24,808 nt of DNA, taken from the NCBI GenBank assembly GCA_964422185.1, contig CAYRAG010000027.1, positions 1-24,808 on the forward strand, written 5' to 3'. Numbering within the stretch: position 1 is the stretch's first letter; each line of letters begins with the position of its first letter. The notes under the pieces are model-generated. The model searched no databases. It was not told where the DNA came from and saw only the letters and a list, made by a program, of their open reading frames with translations. This document shows positions 7,889 to 15,120 of the stretch, piece after piece. Source of the DNA: CALXCT01 sp964422185 (GTDB taxonomy: Bacteria; Bacillota; Clostridia; Oscillospirales; Oscillospiraceae). The position numbers and the translations under genes were made by a program.

Positions 7889-7951
7889 GATCCGCAAACC
7901 CGTCCGGCGGGGCCTGTCCGCGCCCCGGGGCAGGCACTTTCCGGCGGATCC
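7878..7951 (+). repeat. 74-bp direct repeat, copy 1 (overlaps the end of the phosphoesterase gene)
   Basis: The copy is identical over its full 74 bp to 9920-9993, at an offset of 2042 bp; the flanking bases differ on both sides. It begins within the last codons of the phosphoesterase gene. Near its ends it has GATCCGC and GCGGATC as an inverted pair, and inside it CGGGGC can pair with GCCCCG, so the RNA or single strand would fold strongly. It could be a REP-like dispersed element, a terminator-like structure, or one side of an insertion duplication. Confidence 0.95.
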
Positions 7952-8040
7952 CGCAGGGAGTGCATCGGGGCAAACCGCCCTGACATTCTCCCGCGATGGG
8001 ACATCGTGGGATTCCAGGCTCATTAGAGTTTATCTGTTTC

Positions 8041-8056
8041 CGGCGAACAATCGCCG
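8041..8056. promoter_or_regulatory. Perfect inverted repeat upstream of the AlbA-type gene
   Basis: CGGCGA (8041-8046) and TCGCCG (8051-8056) form a 6-bp inverted repeat around ACAA, about 110 bp before the start of the regulator gene. It could be an operator or a leader hairpin; nothing else supports either role. Confidence 0.3.
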
Positions 8057-8164
8057 CGGTTATGCGTACACATGGTGGGTTTCCCGCACTGCTTTATAAG
8101 TTTATGATGCTGCCGGAAACCGTCTCTGAACATGTAGAATGATATCCTCAAGGAGGTTTTGACC

Positions 8165-9610
8165 GTGCGGCAACTTCCACAGGAACTGTTGAACCTGATT
8201 CGCGGCGGCGAGAGCCTCACGGTAGAATTCAAAAAATCAGGAACCGAAGTCACTGAAGAGGTATATGAAACCGTCTGCTCTTTTTCCAACAGGGATGGCG
8301 GTCACCTCTTTCTCGGCGTGAACGACAACGGCGAGATCCTCGGAATCGGGGAGGACAAAATCGATAAGGTCAAAAAGGAATTCGTAACCTCGGTCAATCA
8401 TGAAAACAAGATGTACCCGCCGCTTAACCTCACGCCGGTTGAGTATGAAAAAGACGGGAAACACATCCTGTATATCCATGTTCCTGTTTCGCAGGAGGTC
8501 TGCCGCTGCAACGGCCGCATCTACGACAGAGACCACGAATCCGATATTGACATCACACACCATTCTGATGAGGTGTATCGGCTCTACGCCCGCAAAAATG
8601 GCAGCTGTTTCGTGAACAGGGTATTTCCAGCGTTTGGACTGGCCGATCTTCGCTCCGACCTGATTGACCGTGCCAGGAATATGTCCCGTTCCCGTGACAC
8701 AAACCATCCATGGCTCACGATGACAGATGAAGAGATCATCCGCAGTGCGGGACTCATTTTGAGAGACAGGGATTCCGGCAAAGAAGGACTTACCCTGGCC
8801 GCGATTCTGCTTTTTGGTACGGATCAGCTGATTCTGTCCGTCCTGCCGCAGTACAGGACCGATGCCATCTTTCGGGTATTCAACACTGACCGCTACGATG
8901 ACCGGGATGTGGTCATCACGAATCTCATCGAAAGCTATGACCGGCTGATGGCATTTGGCAAAAAGCATCTGAACGATACTTTTCACCTGGACGGGATTCA
9001 AAGCGTCAGTGCAAGGAACCACATCCTGCATGAGATTGTTTCCAATCTTCTCGCCCACCGTGATTTCTCCAGTGCATATGTGGCAAAGCTGGTCATTGAA
9101 AAGGATCGCGTCTACACAGAAAATGCCAGCCTGTCGCACGGTCACGGAGCCTTAAACCCTGCTACCTTTGAACCTTTCCCGAAGAACCCGCCGATAGCAA
9201 AGGTGTTCCGCGAAATCGGCCTTGCTGACGAACCCGGCTCCGGCATGAGGAACACCTGCAGGTATACGAAAATGTACTCTGGCGGAGAGCCGCAGTTTGT
9301 TGAGGGAGATGTGTTCCGTATCACGATTCCGCTGTCCGAAGTGGCTACCGCTACTGTGGGGCCGGGAAATATCACTCCGTCAGGTGGAGTGATAAATGAT
9401 GCGATAAACGGAGCGATAAATCTTTCTGACACGGAAAAGGAATTGCTCGCTTACCTTGAGGAAAATCCGCATTCGACAAAGCCCATGATGGCGGCATTTC
9501 TCAGAGTGGGTTCCGGTACCGTGGAGAGAGCGATTAAAAAGCTGAAAACCGCTAAATTGCTTGAGCGGGTGGGTTCTAATAAAACCGGGTACTGGAAGGT
9601 ACAATGCTGA
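8165..9610 (+). CDS. AlbA_2 domain / ATPase-like / winged-helix regulator
   Basis: This 481-residue protein belongs to the putative DNA-binding AlbA_2 (Schlafen AlbA-like) group, often annotated as ATP-binding or RecG-like transcriptional regulators. The N-terminal AlbA_2 domain carries the VEFKKS motif (20-25) and SNRDGGHLFLGV. The middle GHKL-ATPase-like part has HEIVSNLLAHRDFSS (about 287-301) and the diagnostic NPPIAKVFREIGLADEPGSGM (from 341). A linker with GGVINDAINGAIN precedes the C-terminal winged helix (about 425-478, ending GYWKVQC). The GTG at 8165 is preferred because AAGGAGG lies eight bases upstream; the TTG at 8159 is too close to it. The gene is less G+C-rich than its neighbours, is paralogous to the fragment at 1-288, and lies between identical 74-bp repeats, all suggesting acquisition. 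Its target is unknown. Confidence 0.88.
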   Translation: MRQLPQELLNLIRGGESLTVEFKKSGTEVTEEVYETVCSFSNRDGGHLFLGVNDNGEILGIGEDKIDKVKKEFVTSVNHENKMYPPLNLTPVEYEKDGKHILYIHVPVSQEVCRCNGRIYDRDHESDIDITHHSDEVYRLYARKNGSCFVNRVFPAFGLADLRSDLIDRARNMSRSRDTNHPWLTMTDEEIIRSAGLILRDRDSGKEGLTLAAILLFGTDQLILSVLPQYRTDAIFRVFNTDRYDDRDVVITNLIESYDRLMAFGKKHLNDTFHLDGIQSVSARNHILHEIVSNLLAHRDFSSAYVAKLVIEKDRVYTENASLSHGHGALNPATFEPFPKNPPIAKVFREIGLADEPGSGMRNTCRYTKMYSGGEPQFVEGDVFRITIPLSEVATATVGPGNITPSGGVINDAINGAINLSDTEKELLAYLEENPHSTKPMMAAFLRVGSGTVERAIKKLKTAKLLERVGSNKTGYWKVQC

Positions 9611-9620
9611 CATGAATATC

Positions 9621-9645
9621 AAAAGCCCATGCCGTGCTTTTATTT
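9621..9645 (+). terminator. Probable terminator of the AlbA-type regulator gene
   Basis: AAAAGC (9621-9626) pairs with GCTTTT (9636-9641) around a short loop with one mismatch, and the T-rich tail continues as ATTT. It starts 10 bp after the stop codon. Confidence 0.6.
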
Positions 9646-10072
9646 GGAGGGCAGTGCACCGGCATTTTTTGGCGTCTTTGTCCTATTTTGTGAACATTTG
9701 ATGCCTCTTAACGGTATATTCTCGATATGTTGTTCCCGGGTAGGCGTCAAATCTGCAGGCGTGAAAAAGAACTCTGAGAAGCTCTGCCTCTCAGGGATCC
9801 AAATCACGATCCGCGGTTCGATTTCCGCAAACATCCGCGGGCGCAGTTCCCCTGGCGGCCTGCGGTTCAACGACTCCTGCAGAAGCCGGCTCAGGTGCCC
9901 GCGGGGATCCACCCCATTCCCGGAGCCTGAGATCCGCAAACCCGTCCGGCGGGGCCTGTCCGCGCCCCGGGGCAGGCACTTTCCGGCGGATCCGGCGCTG
10001 GGCTGAAATGAGGCGCCGTCTGAACTGTCCCCCGGGATACACATATTTTTTCTTTATTTTTCCCGGAAACTC
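9646..10072. other. Gene-free stretch containing repeat copy 2
   Basis: I see no gene with a plausible ribosome-binding site or family signal. The first part is mixed in composition, then G+C-rich from about 9800; the second 74-bp repeat copy lies at 9920-9993. An A+T-rich track from about 10040 leads into the ireB promoter and may act as an UP-like region. Confidence 0.6.
9920..9993 (+). repeat. 74-bp direct repeat, copy 2
   Basis: This copy is identical to 7878-7951, including the CCGGAGCCTGAG stretch that in copy 1 encodes the end of the phosphoesterase. Here that stretch lies outside any gene. Same orientation as copy 1. Confidence 0.95.
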
Positions 10073-10101
10073 TTTACAAGCCCCCGCCTTTGGTTTAAAC
10101 T
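10073..10101 (+). promoter_or_regulatory. Sigma-A-like promoter of ireB
   Basis: TTTACA (10073-10078), a 17-bp spacer and TAAACT (10096-10101) form a good promoter, preceded by an A+T-rich track. The leader would be about 27 nt. Confidence 0.7.
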
Positions 10102-10134
10102 GAATTTGGATATCGGTTCGGGAGGTGTCTCTGT

Positions 10135-10383
10135 ATGGATATGGACTTCACCAGAAAGTTTAATATTAGCGATGAAAAAGACCAGGAGATTAAGACCATC
10201 CTTACCACGGTCTATCAGGCGCTGCAGGAAAAGGGGTATAATCCCATCAATCAGATCGTGGGGTACATTCTGTCAGAGGATCCTACCTACATCACAAACC
10301 ACAACGGCGCACGCTCCCTCATCCGCAAACTGGATCGGGACGAGCTGCTCCAGGCGCTGGTCAGGTACTACCTGACGCACTGA
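10135..10383 (+). CDS. ireB: IreB family regulatory phosphoprotein (UPF0297)
   Basis: This small protein of 82 residues matches IreB throughout, including the ALQEKGYNPINQIVGYILSEDPTYI core and the LVRYYL end. In Enterococcus faecalis IreB is a substrate of the Ser/Thr kinase IreK and affects cephalosporin resistance; in other clostridia the role is poorly known. The N-terminus (MDMDFTRKF) is shorter than in many homologues and has a single threonine, T6, where homologues can have two phosphorylatable threonines. GGGAGG lies nine bases before the ATG. The gene stands alone between its own promoter and terminator. In many Firmicutes it is next to ruvX and a DUF1292 gene, neither of which is seen here. 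Confidence 0.95.
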   Translation: MDMDFTRKFNISDEKDQEIKTILTTVYQALQEKGYNPINQIVGYILSEDPTYITNHNGARSLIRKLDRDELLQALVRYYLTH

Positions 10384-10391
10384 GTCTCCGC

Positions 10392-10426
10392 CTCCCTCTG
10401 CCCGCCGGCAGGGGGAGATTTCATTT
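10392..10426 (+). terminator. Intrinsic terminator of ireB
   Basis: CTCCCTCTGCC (10392-10402) pairs with GGCAGGGGGAG (10407-10417), an 11-bp stem with one G-U pair and a four-base loop, followed by ATTTCATTT. It starts 9 bp after the ireB stop. Confidence 0.8.
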
Positions 10427-10450
10427 CCCGCACCTCGCTTCACGCGCAGA

Positions 10451-10490
10451 GAAGAGCCCTGGGGCAGCCAACGGCGCCTCAGGGCTCTTC
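10451..10490. terminator. Strong bidirectional terminator between convergent genes
   Basis: GAAGAGCCCTGGGGC (10451-10465) pairs with GCCTCAGGGCTCTTC (10476-10490), a 15-bp stem with one G-U pair. It is followed by TTC on the plus strand and by TCT on the minus strand. It lies between rightward ireB and the leftward nucleotidase gene ending at 10525, and probably serves mainly the latter. Confidence 0.8.
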
Positions 10491-10524
10491 TTCGCATCGA
10501 TGTCTCTGATGTGTCTCAGGCGGC

Positions 10525-12489
10525 TCAGCCGCGGTAGGGCCGGTATCCCCGGCCTCCGCCCCGCCTGATGGTTCTCTTGTACCGGGAGAACACCGTCAGG
10601 CGCAGCACCACCGCGATCACCGCGATGATCACCAGGATCAGCAGCACCAGGATCACGGAGAACCGGTTGGGGTGCCTGAGCAGCTGAATGGGGTTCCAGC
10701 TGTGGGACACCATCTTCCTGCCGTCCGTCTGGCCGTACCGTGCGTCCATCTCGCCGCCCATGGTCTGGAGATAGGAGGCCACCGCGTACCACTCCTTGAC
10801 CTCGTTGCCGTCGGCGTCGTGGATGATGTAGTCCTCCAGGCGGTTCATGTCGATGGGCGTGCCGTCCTCATTGCGGGGCGTCACCGAGAGCAGGCCCAGG
10901 GATTTGTCCTCCACGCTGCCGAGCATCTGTCCGCAGTACAGGCCGGTCACCACCCGGTACAGCTGTTTGTTCTCCAGGGGCTGCGCCGTGCCGTCCGGCA
11001 GCCGCAGCGCGGTATCCGTCACCCGGTTGAGGATCATCCGGTGGGTGTTGAAGCTGTACTCCAGCCCGGAGTTGAACAGCCGTGCCACCGTCATGAGCGG
11101 CGCGACCGAGGCGTCCACCTCCAGTACCGTCTTGAGATCCTTCCCGGTGAGGTAGACCGCGATCAGGGGGTAGCCCGGCACCCCGTCCGCGCCGATGCCC
11201 AGGGACGCCGCGTCGAACACATCGGAGACCGTGATGTCCCCCTGGGCGAACGACGCACGGATCACACCGGAGGCGGTGAACGCCGCGTCCACCGTGCCGC
11301 CCAGCGCCTGCTCCCCCGCCCAGCGGTACGCGTCGGTCAGCAGATTGCCCAGGGTGGACTCGTGGGCGGTGTCGTATACCGCGTCCACACTGTCGAAAGA
11401 ATAGGGATTGTGCACCAGCACCTCGTCAAAACTCAGATCGAACCGGTCGAGATAGGTCCGGTCCACCTCTTTCTTGTACTCCTCCACCAGGCGGGAGATG
11501 GCCGGGTCGTCCCGGAGCGTGTTGTCAATGGGGATCAGCTCGTAGCTCACCAGCTGCGCGGCGCCGCCGCTCACATCCAGCCGGATGACGCCCAGGTTTT
11601 TGGTGTACTCGCCCGCGGACACAATCCAGGTGTCGTTGACATGGATGGGCTCAGGGAGCGTGGTGTGGCTGTGGCCGGAGACAATCAGGTCGATGCCGTC
11701 CACTTTTCTGGCGAGATCGTAATCCTCGCCCTTTCCTTTCCCGTCCGTGCCCGAGTGGGACAGGCAGATGACCGTCGGATCCTCCACGCCGTAGTTCTCC
11801 CTGCAGTCCTGCGTGGCCTTGTCCACCACCTGCTGCGCCTTCTCAAACCGGTCATAGAGGATCATGCCGGACATGGGGGCGTACTCGTCGGACTCCTCCC
11901 CCATGATCCCGAACACCACGAAGACCCCGCTGTCGTTTTCGATCACGGTGTACTCGGTGACACCGTAGCGGTTGAGGGCGTTCCAGACCGCCTGGCTGTC
12001 CTCGCCGTAGCCGTCCTGCCCGTTCTGCGGGGGATAGTAGTTGGCCTCCACGATGGCCGGCAGGGGATCGCCGCTGTCCAGCGCCGCGTTGAGCATGGAC
12101 GCGAGGCCGCTGGCCCGGTAGTCATACTCATGGTTGCCGAATGTGGTGGCGTCATAGCCCATGGCGCCCATCAGACGCAGCTCCAGGGCCGCGTCCGCGT
12201 AAGCCGTCTGAAACAGGGAGCCCATGGAGAAATCGCCGGCATCCACTAAAAGCGCGTTGGGATCTTTCTCCCGCTGGGCCCGGATGGCCGTCATCAGGCG
12301 TGCGGATCCGCCGTACTCCGCCCCGTTCTCATCCAGCGCCGGCAGCAGATGGGAGTGCATATCGTGGGTGAACAGGATGGTCTGCGTCTCCGCCTGGCCG
12401 CCCTCCTGGGCCGCGCCGGGCAGGATCCACAGCCCGCAGATCACCGCCAGGGCCAGGAGCACCGCACAAAGATGTCGGAACTGTTTCAT
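10525..12489 (-). CDS. Secreted, membrane-anchored 5'-nucleotidase-family metallophosphatase (UshA/YfkN-like)
   Basis: The 654-residue protein begins with a clear signal peptide (basic start, hydrophobic core to about residue 23, cleavage near 27). An N-terminal calcineurin-like domain follows with D43-x-H45 in FTHDMHSH, DAGDF, GNHEYDY and SGHSHTT. The C-terminal 5'-nucleotidase domain starts near residue 360. A hydrophobic segment at about 610-635 and a basic tail rich in Arg and Gly would anchor it in the membrane, with the catalytic domains outside. Such enzymes dephosphorylate nucleotides or cyclic nucleotides for scavenging; the substrate is not determinable here. The start is uncertain: the ATG at 12489 gives the best signal peptide but has no good ribosome-binding site, while an in-frame GTG at 12501 follows GGGGGT closely. 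It is a single gene with its own promoter and terminator. Confidence 0.88.
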   Translation of the reverse strand: MKQFRHLCAVLLALAVICGLWILPGAAQEGGQAETQTILFTHDMHSHLLPALDENGAEYGGSARLMTAIRAQREKDPNALLVDAGDFSMGSLFQTAYADAALELRLMGAMGYDATTFGNHEYDYRASGLASMLNAALDSGDPLPAIVEANYYPPQNGQDGYGEDSQAVWNALNRYGVTEYTVIENDSGVFVVFGIMGEESDEYAPMSGMILYDRFEKAQQVVDKATQDCRENYGVEDPTVICLSHSGTDGKGKGEDYDLARKVDGIDLIVSGHSHTTLPEPIHVNDTWIVSAGEYTKNLGVIRLDVSGGAAQLVSYELIPIDNTLRDDPAISRLVEEYKKEVDRTYLDRFDLSFDEVLVHNPYSFDSVDAVYDTAHESTLGNLLTDAYRWAGEQALGGTVDAAFTASGVIRASFAQGDITVSDVFDAASLGIGADGVPGYPLIAVYLTGKDLKTVLEVDASVAPLMTVARLFNSGLEYSFNTHRMILNRVTDTALRLPDGTAQPLENKQLYRVVTGLYCGQMLGSVEDKSLGLLSVTPRNEDGTPIDMNRLEDYIIHDADGNEVKEWYAVASYLQTMGGEMDARYGQTDGRKMVSHSWNPIQLLRHPNRFSVILVLLILVIIAVIAVVLRLTVFSRYKRTIRRGGGRGYRPYRG

Positions 12490-12760
12490 GAGCCGGCGCA
12501 CGCACCCCCGCGAACCGCTGCCGCGGGAGGGACGCGCCTCCACCCTCTTTCTGAATGATTCTGATCCCCGCGGGGAGGAAACCCGCTCCGATCCGCGCCG
12601 CTCCGGCGCTGTGCGGGACGGCCGCCAGACGGGTTGGCCTCATCCTCCCCCGGATCCCGCCATGGGCCGCGGGTTCAGCCCGGCCGTTTCCGGCGCGGGA
12701 ACCTGCGCCGCGGCGCAGCGCCGTCCGGGAAAGCGAACCCCCGGGCATCGTCCGGCAGGC
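12490..12760 (-). other. Long G+C-rich 5' leader of the nucleotidase gene
   Basis: About 270 nt separate the predicted transcript start from the start codon. The stretch contains several G+C-rich inverted segments but no riboswitch consensus that I recognise. In-frame extensions of the nucleotidase into it have no family similarity that I can see. Confidence 0.5.
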
Positions 12761-12767
12761 CGGGCAT

Positions 12768-12796
12768 AGTATATCACAGGGAAACGCATCGTTCAA
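12768..12796 (-). promoter_or_regulatory. Strong sigma-A-like promoter of the nucleotidase gene
   Basis: On the minus strand TTGAAC (12796-12791), a 17-bp spacer and TATACT (12773-12768) are close to consensus. Confidence 0.8.
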
Positions 12797-12942
12797 GACA
12801 GCATGCCTGTTTCCGTGCAGGTTCTCCGTCTTTTTTTCTGTCTCCGCCGGACAGCGCGGGTACTGAACCGGAGGATGCGGCGGGCGGCCCCGGCGTCCCC
12901 GGACAGGCGCCGCGGTGCGGGCCCGTCCCGCGGGAGGGCGGT

Positions 12943-12989
12943 AAAAAAGAAGGACTGCGAACGCACGGCGCCGCCGGCACTCACAGTCC
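12943..12989 (-). terminator. Terminator of the ispH-rpsA operon
   Basis: On the minus strand GGACTG (12989-12984) pairs with CAGTCC (12957-12952). Further imperfect pairing of G+C-rich sequence lies inside, and the stem is followed by TTCTTTTTT. It lies about 30 bp past the stop codon at 13018. Confidence 0.8.
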
Positions 12990-13017
12990 CTCTCCTGTTT
13001 TCTTCAGGTCGTGCGGA

Positions 13018-15120
13018 TCAGTTCTCCGTCTCCTCCGCGGGNNNNNNNNNNNNNNNNNNNNNNNNNNNNNNNNNNNNNNNNNNNNNNNNNNNNNNNNNNN
13101 NNNNNNNNNNNNNNNNNNNNNNNNNNNNNNNNNNNNNNNNNGCAGGCGCGGGCTCCTCCGCGGGCGCGGGCTCACTGCTCACGGCGCCGGCGGCCTCCCT
13201 CAGGCGGGCCTCCTCCAGCAGCGCACGGATGGACAGGGAGACTTTCCTGTTCTCCATGTCGATGTCGATGATCTTCGCGTCGACCCTGTCGCCTTCCGCG
13301 AGAATGTCGCCGGGCTTGTCAATCCGGTGATCGGCAATCTGAGAGATGTGGATCAGGCCGTCCACACCGGGGACGATCTCCGCGAACGCGCCGAAAGTGA
13401 CCAGCTTGACGATCCGGACATTGGCCACATCGCCGATGCCGTAGGTGGAGGTGAATACCGTCCACGGCTCTCTGCTGTGATCTTTCATGCCCAGGGAGAT
13501 CTTCTTCTTCTCCCTGTCCACGGCGATGACATATACCTCCACCGTGTCGCCTACGGAGACGACCTCGGAGGGATGCTTGATGCGCGACCAGGACAGCTCG
13601 GAGATGTGAACCATGCCGTCCACGCCGCCGATATCCACAAACGCGCCGTAAGAGGTGAGACTCTTTACCACGCCGGTATACCGCTTGCCTTCCTCGATGG
13701 TGGCCCAGACTTCCGCGGCCCTGGCGGCACGCTCCTCATACTGGACGGCGCGGATGGAGCCCACCACACGCCTGCGGCCGCGGTTGACCTCGGTGATGCG
13801 CAGACGCACGGTCTGGCCGACCAGCTGGGTCATGGGCACACCCCGGCCCAGACCGGACTGGGACGCGGGGACAAAGACGCGCACGCCCCTGACATTGGCG
13901 ACGACGCCGCCCTTGTTCTCCTCGGTGACCACACCCTCCAGGGGAGTCTTGTCCTCCCTGGCCTGCTCAATGGCCTCCCAGTTCTTCACGGAGTCCAGCT
14001 TCCGCTTGGACAGGGTGACTACACCCTCCTGGTCGTTGACCCGCAGCACAATCGCCTCAATCTCGTCGCCGACTTTCGCCAGATCCTCCGCCTTGACGGA
14101 GGGATCATCGGACAGCTCATTGATCGGAATGATGCCGGCGTATTTCGTGCCGACATCCACATAGATCTCCGTCGGCGACATCCCGGTGACCGTGCCAGTG
14201 ACCTTTTCCCCCGTATTTAAAGTTTTGATCGACTTCTCCAACATGTCCTCGAAGGATTCCTCGATCTCCATAATTTCATCGCTCATTTTCTCATAGACCT
14301 CCTTTATTATCCACGCCGGTGTCGAAGCACCTGCCGTGATTCCAACCGAAGACACCCCGTCCCAGGAGACCCCCTCCAGATCCGCCGCACATTCAATGGA
14401 CAGCGTCCTGGGACAGAGGCGGGCGCACAGTTCCGCCAGATGTCCGGTATTCGCGCTCTTGCGGTCTCCGATGACAATCATGGCCTCATTTTCCGCGGCC
14501 AGAAGCTGCGCTTCCTCCTGCCTGCGGGAAGTCGCCCAACATATTGTATCAAAAATCTCAATATTTGTACACTCTTTTTTTGCCGTTTCCAGACAGGAAT
14601 TCCAGATCTCCCGGGTGGAGGTCGTCTGAGAGACCAGAGTCAGCGGCATTTCCCTGCGCGCCGGCTCCTGACTGAGCCATTGGGAAAAGGCCGCCGCGCC
14701 GTCCAGCACGACCGGATGCGAGCACCAGCCGGCGATGGCGCGTACCTCCGGGTGATCCGGCGTGCCGATGATCACGCTCTGTCTCCCCCGCCGCTCCGCC
14801 TCCACCACAATCTGGTGGATCCGGGTCACATTGGGGCAGGTGGCGTCCACAATCCTGGCGCCCGTGCGCTCCAGCGTCTCGTACACCGCCCGGCTCTCCC
14901 CGTGGGACCGGATGATCACCGCCTGGCCGGGTCTGGCCTGTTCCGGCGTCCCGATGCACACCGCGCCCAGTTCCTCCATGCGGCGGATGACCTCATCGTT
15001 GTGGATCAGATGGCCCAGCATGGCGCAGCCGGGGCACTCCTCCGCCGTCCGGACCGCCAGCTCCACCGCACGGCGCACGCCGTAGCAGAACCCGGCGCTC
15101 CCGGCAAGCTGCACTTTCAA
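13018..15120 (-). CDS. ispH: Bifunctional IspH (HMBPP reductase) / ribosomal protein S1-like fusion
   Basis: About 700 residues as assembled. Residues 1-280 are IspH, the Fe-S enzyme of the last MEP-pathway step, with cluster cysteines C12 (GFCYGV), C95 (ATCPNVT) and C194 (DTICWAT), the proton-relay glutamate in DHPEV, and ITAGASTP. From about 305 there are four S1 RNA-binding repeats; the third and fourth are most canonical (GAFVDIGGVDGMVHISEL; GAFAEIVPGVDGLIHISQI). A Pro/Ala/Glu-rich tail follows. This fusion is known in clostridia. The TTG at 15120 gives the IspH N-terminus, follows GAAGGAG by eight bases, and overlaps the plsC stop. A 100-N gap (13042-13141) interrupts the tail, so exact length and frame there are unverified. 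Confidence 0.93.
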   Translation of the reverse strand: MKVQLAGSAGFCYGVRRAVELAVRTAEECPGCAMLGHLIHNDEVIRRMEELGAVCIGTPEQARPGQAVIIRSHGESRAVYETLERTGARIVDATCPNVTRIHQIVVEAERRGRQSVIIGTPDHPEVRAIAGWCSHPVVLDGAAAFSQWLSQEPARREMPLTLVSQTTSTREIWNSCLETAKKECTNIEIFDTICWATSRRQEEAQLLAAENEAMIVIGDRKSANTGHLAELCARLCPRTLSIECAADLEGVSWDGVSSVGITAGASTPAWIIKEVYEKMSDEIMEIEESFEDMLEKSIKTLNTGEKVTGTVTGMSPTEIYVDVGTKYAGIIPINELSDDPSVKAEDLAKVGDEIEAIVLRVNDQEGVVTLSKRKLDSVKNWEAIEQAREDKTPLEGVVTEENKGGVVANVRGVRVFVPASQSGLGRGVPMTQLVGQTVRLRITEVNRGRRRVVGSIRAVQYEERAARAAEVWATIEEGKRYTGVVKSLTSYGAFVDIGGVDGMVHISELSWSRIKHPSEVVSVGDTVEVYVIAVDREKKKISLGMKDHSREPWTVFTSTYGIGDVANVRIVKLVTFGAFAEIVPGVDGLIHISQIADHRIDKPGDILAEGDRVDAKIIDIDMENRKVSLSIRALLEEARLREAAGAVSSEPAPAEEPAPXXXXXXXXXXXXXXXXXXXXXXXXXXXXXXXXXXPAEETEN
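13042..13141. other. Assembly gap (100 N) in the S1 tail
   Basis: Exactly 100 N, the usual placeholder for a gap of unknown size. Both edges encode Pro-Ala-Glu-Glu units, so a collapsed tandem repeat is a likely cause. Confidence 0.9.

Noticed and set aside
9810..9830. T-loop-like GCGGTTCGATTTCCGC on the plus strand
   Set aside because: Only four pairs form, the loop is one base too long and no cloverleaf or CCA-side acceptor stem is present.
10672..12249. Long open frame on the plus strand (525 codons)
   Set aside because: It is antisense to the well-supported nucleotidase gene and has no recognisable domain.
12329..12796. Small open frame on the minus strand across the nucleotidase leader
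   Set aside because: It runs out of frame into the signal-peptide region of the nucleotidase, has no ribosome-binding site and spans the predicted promoter.
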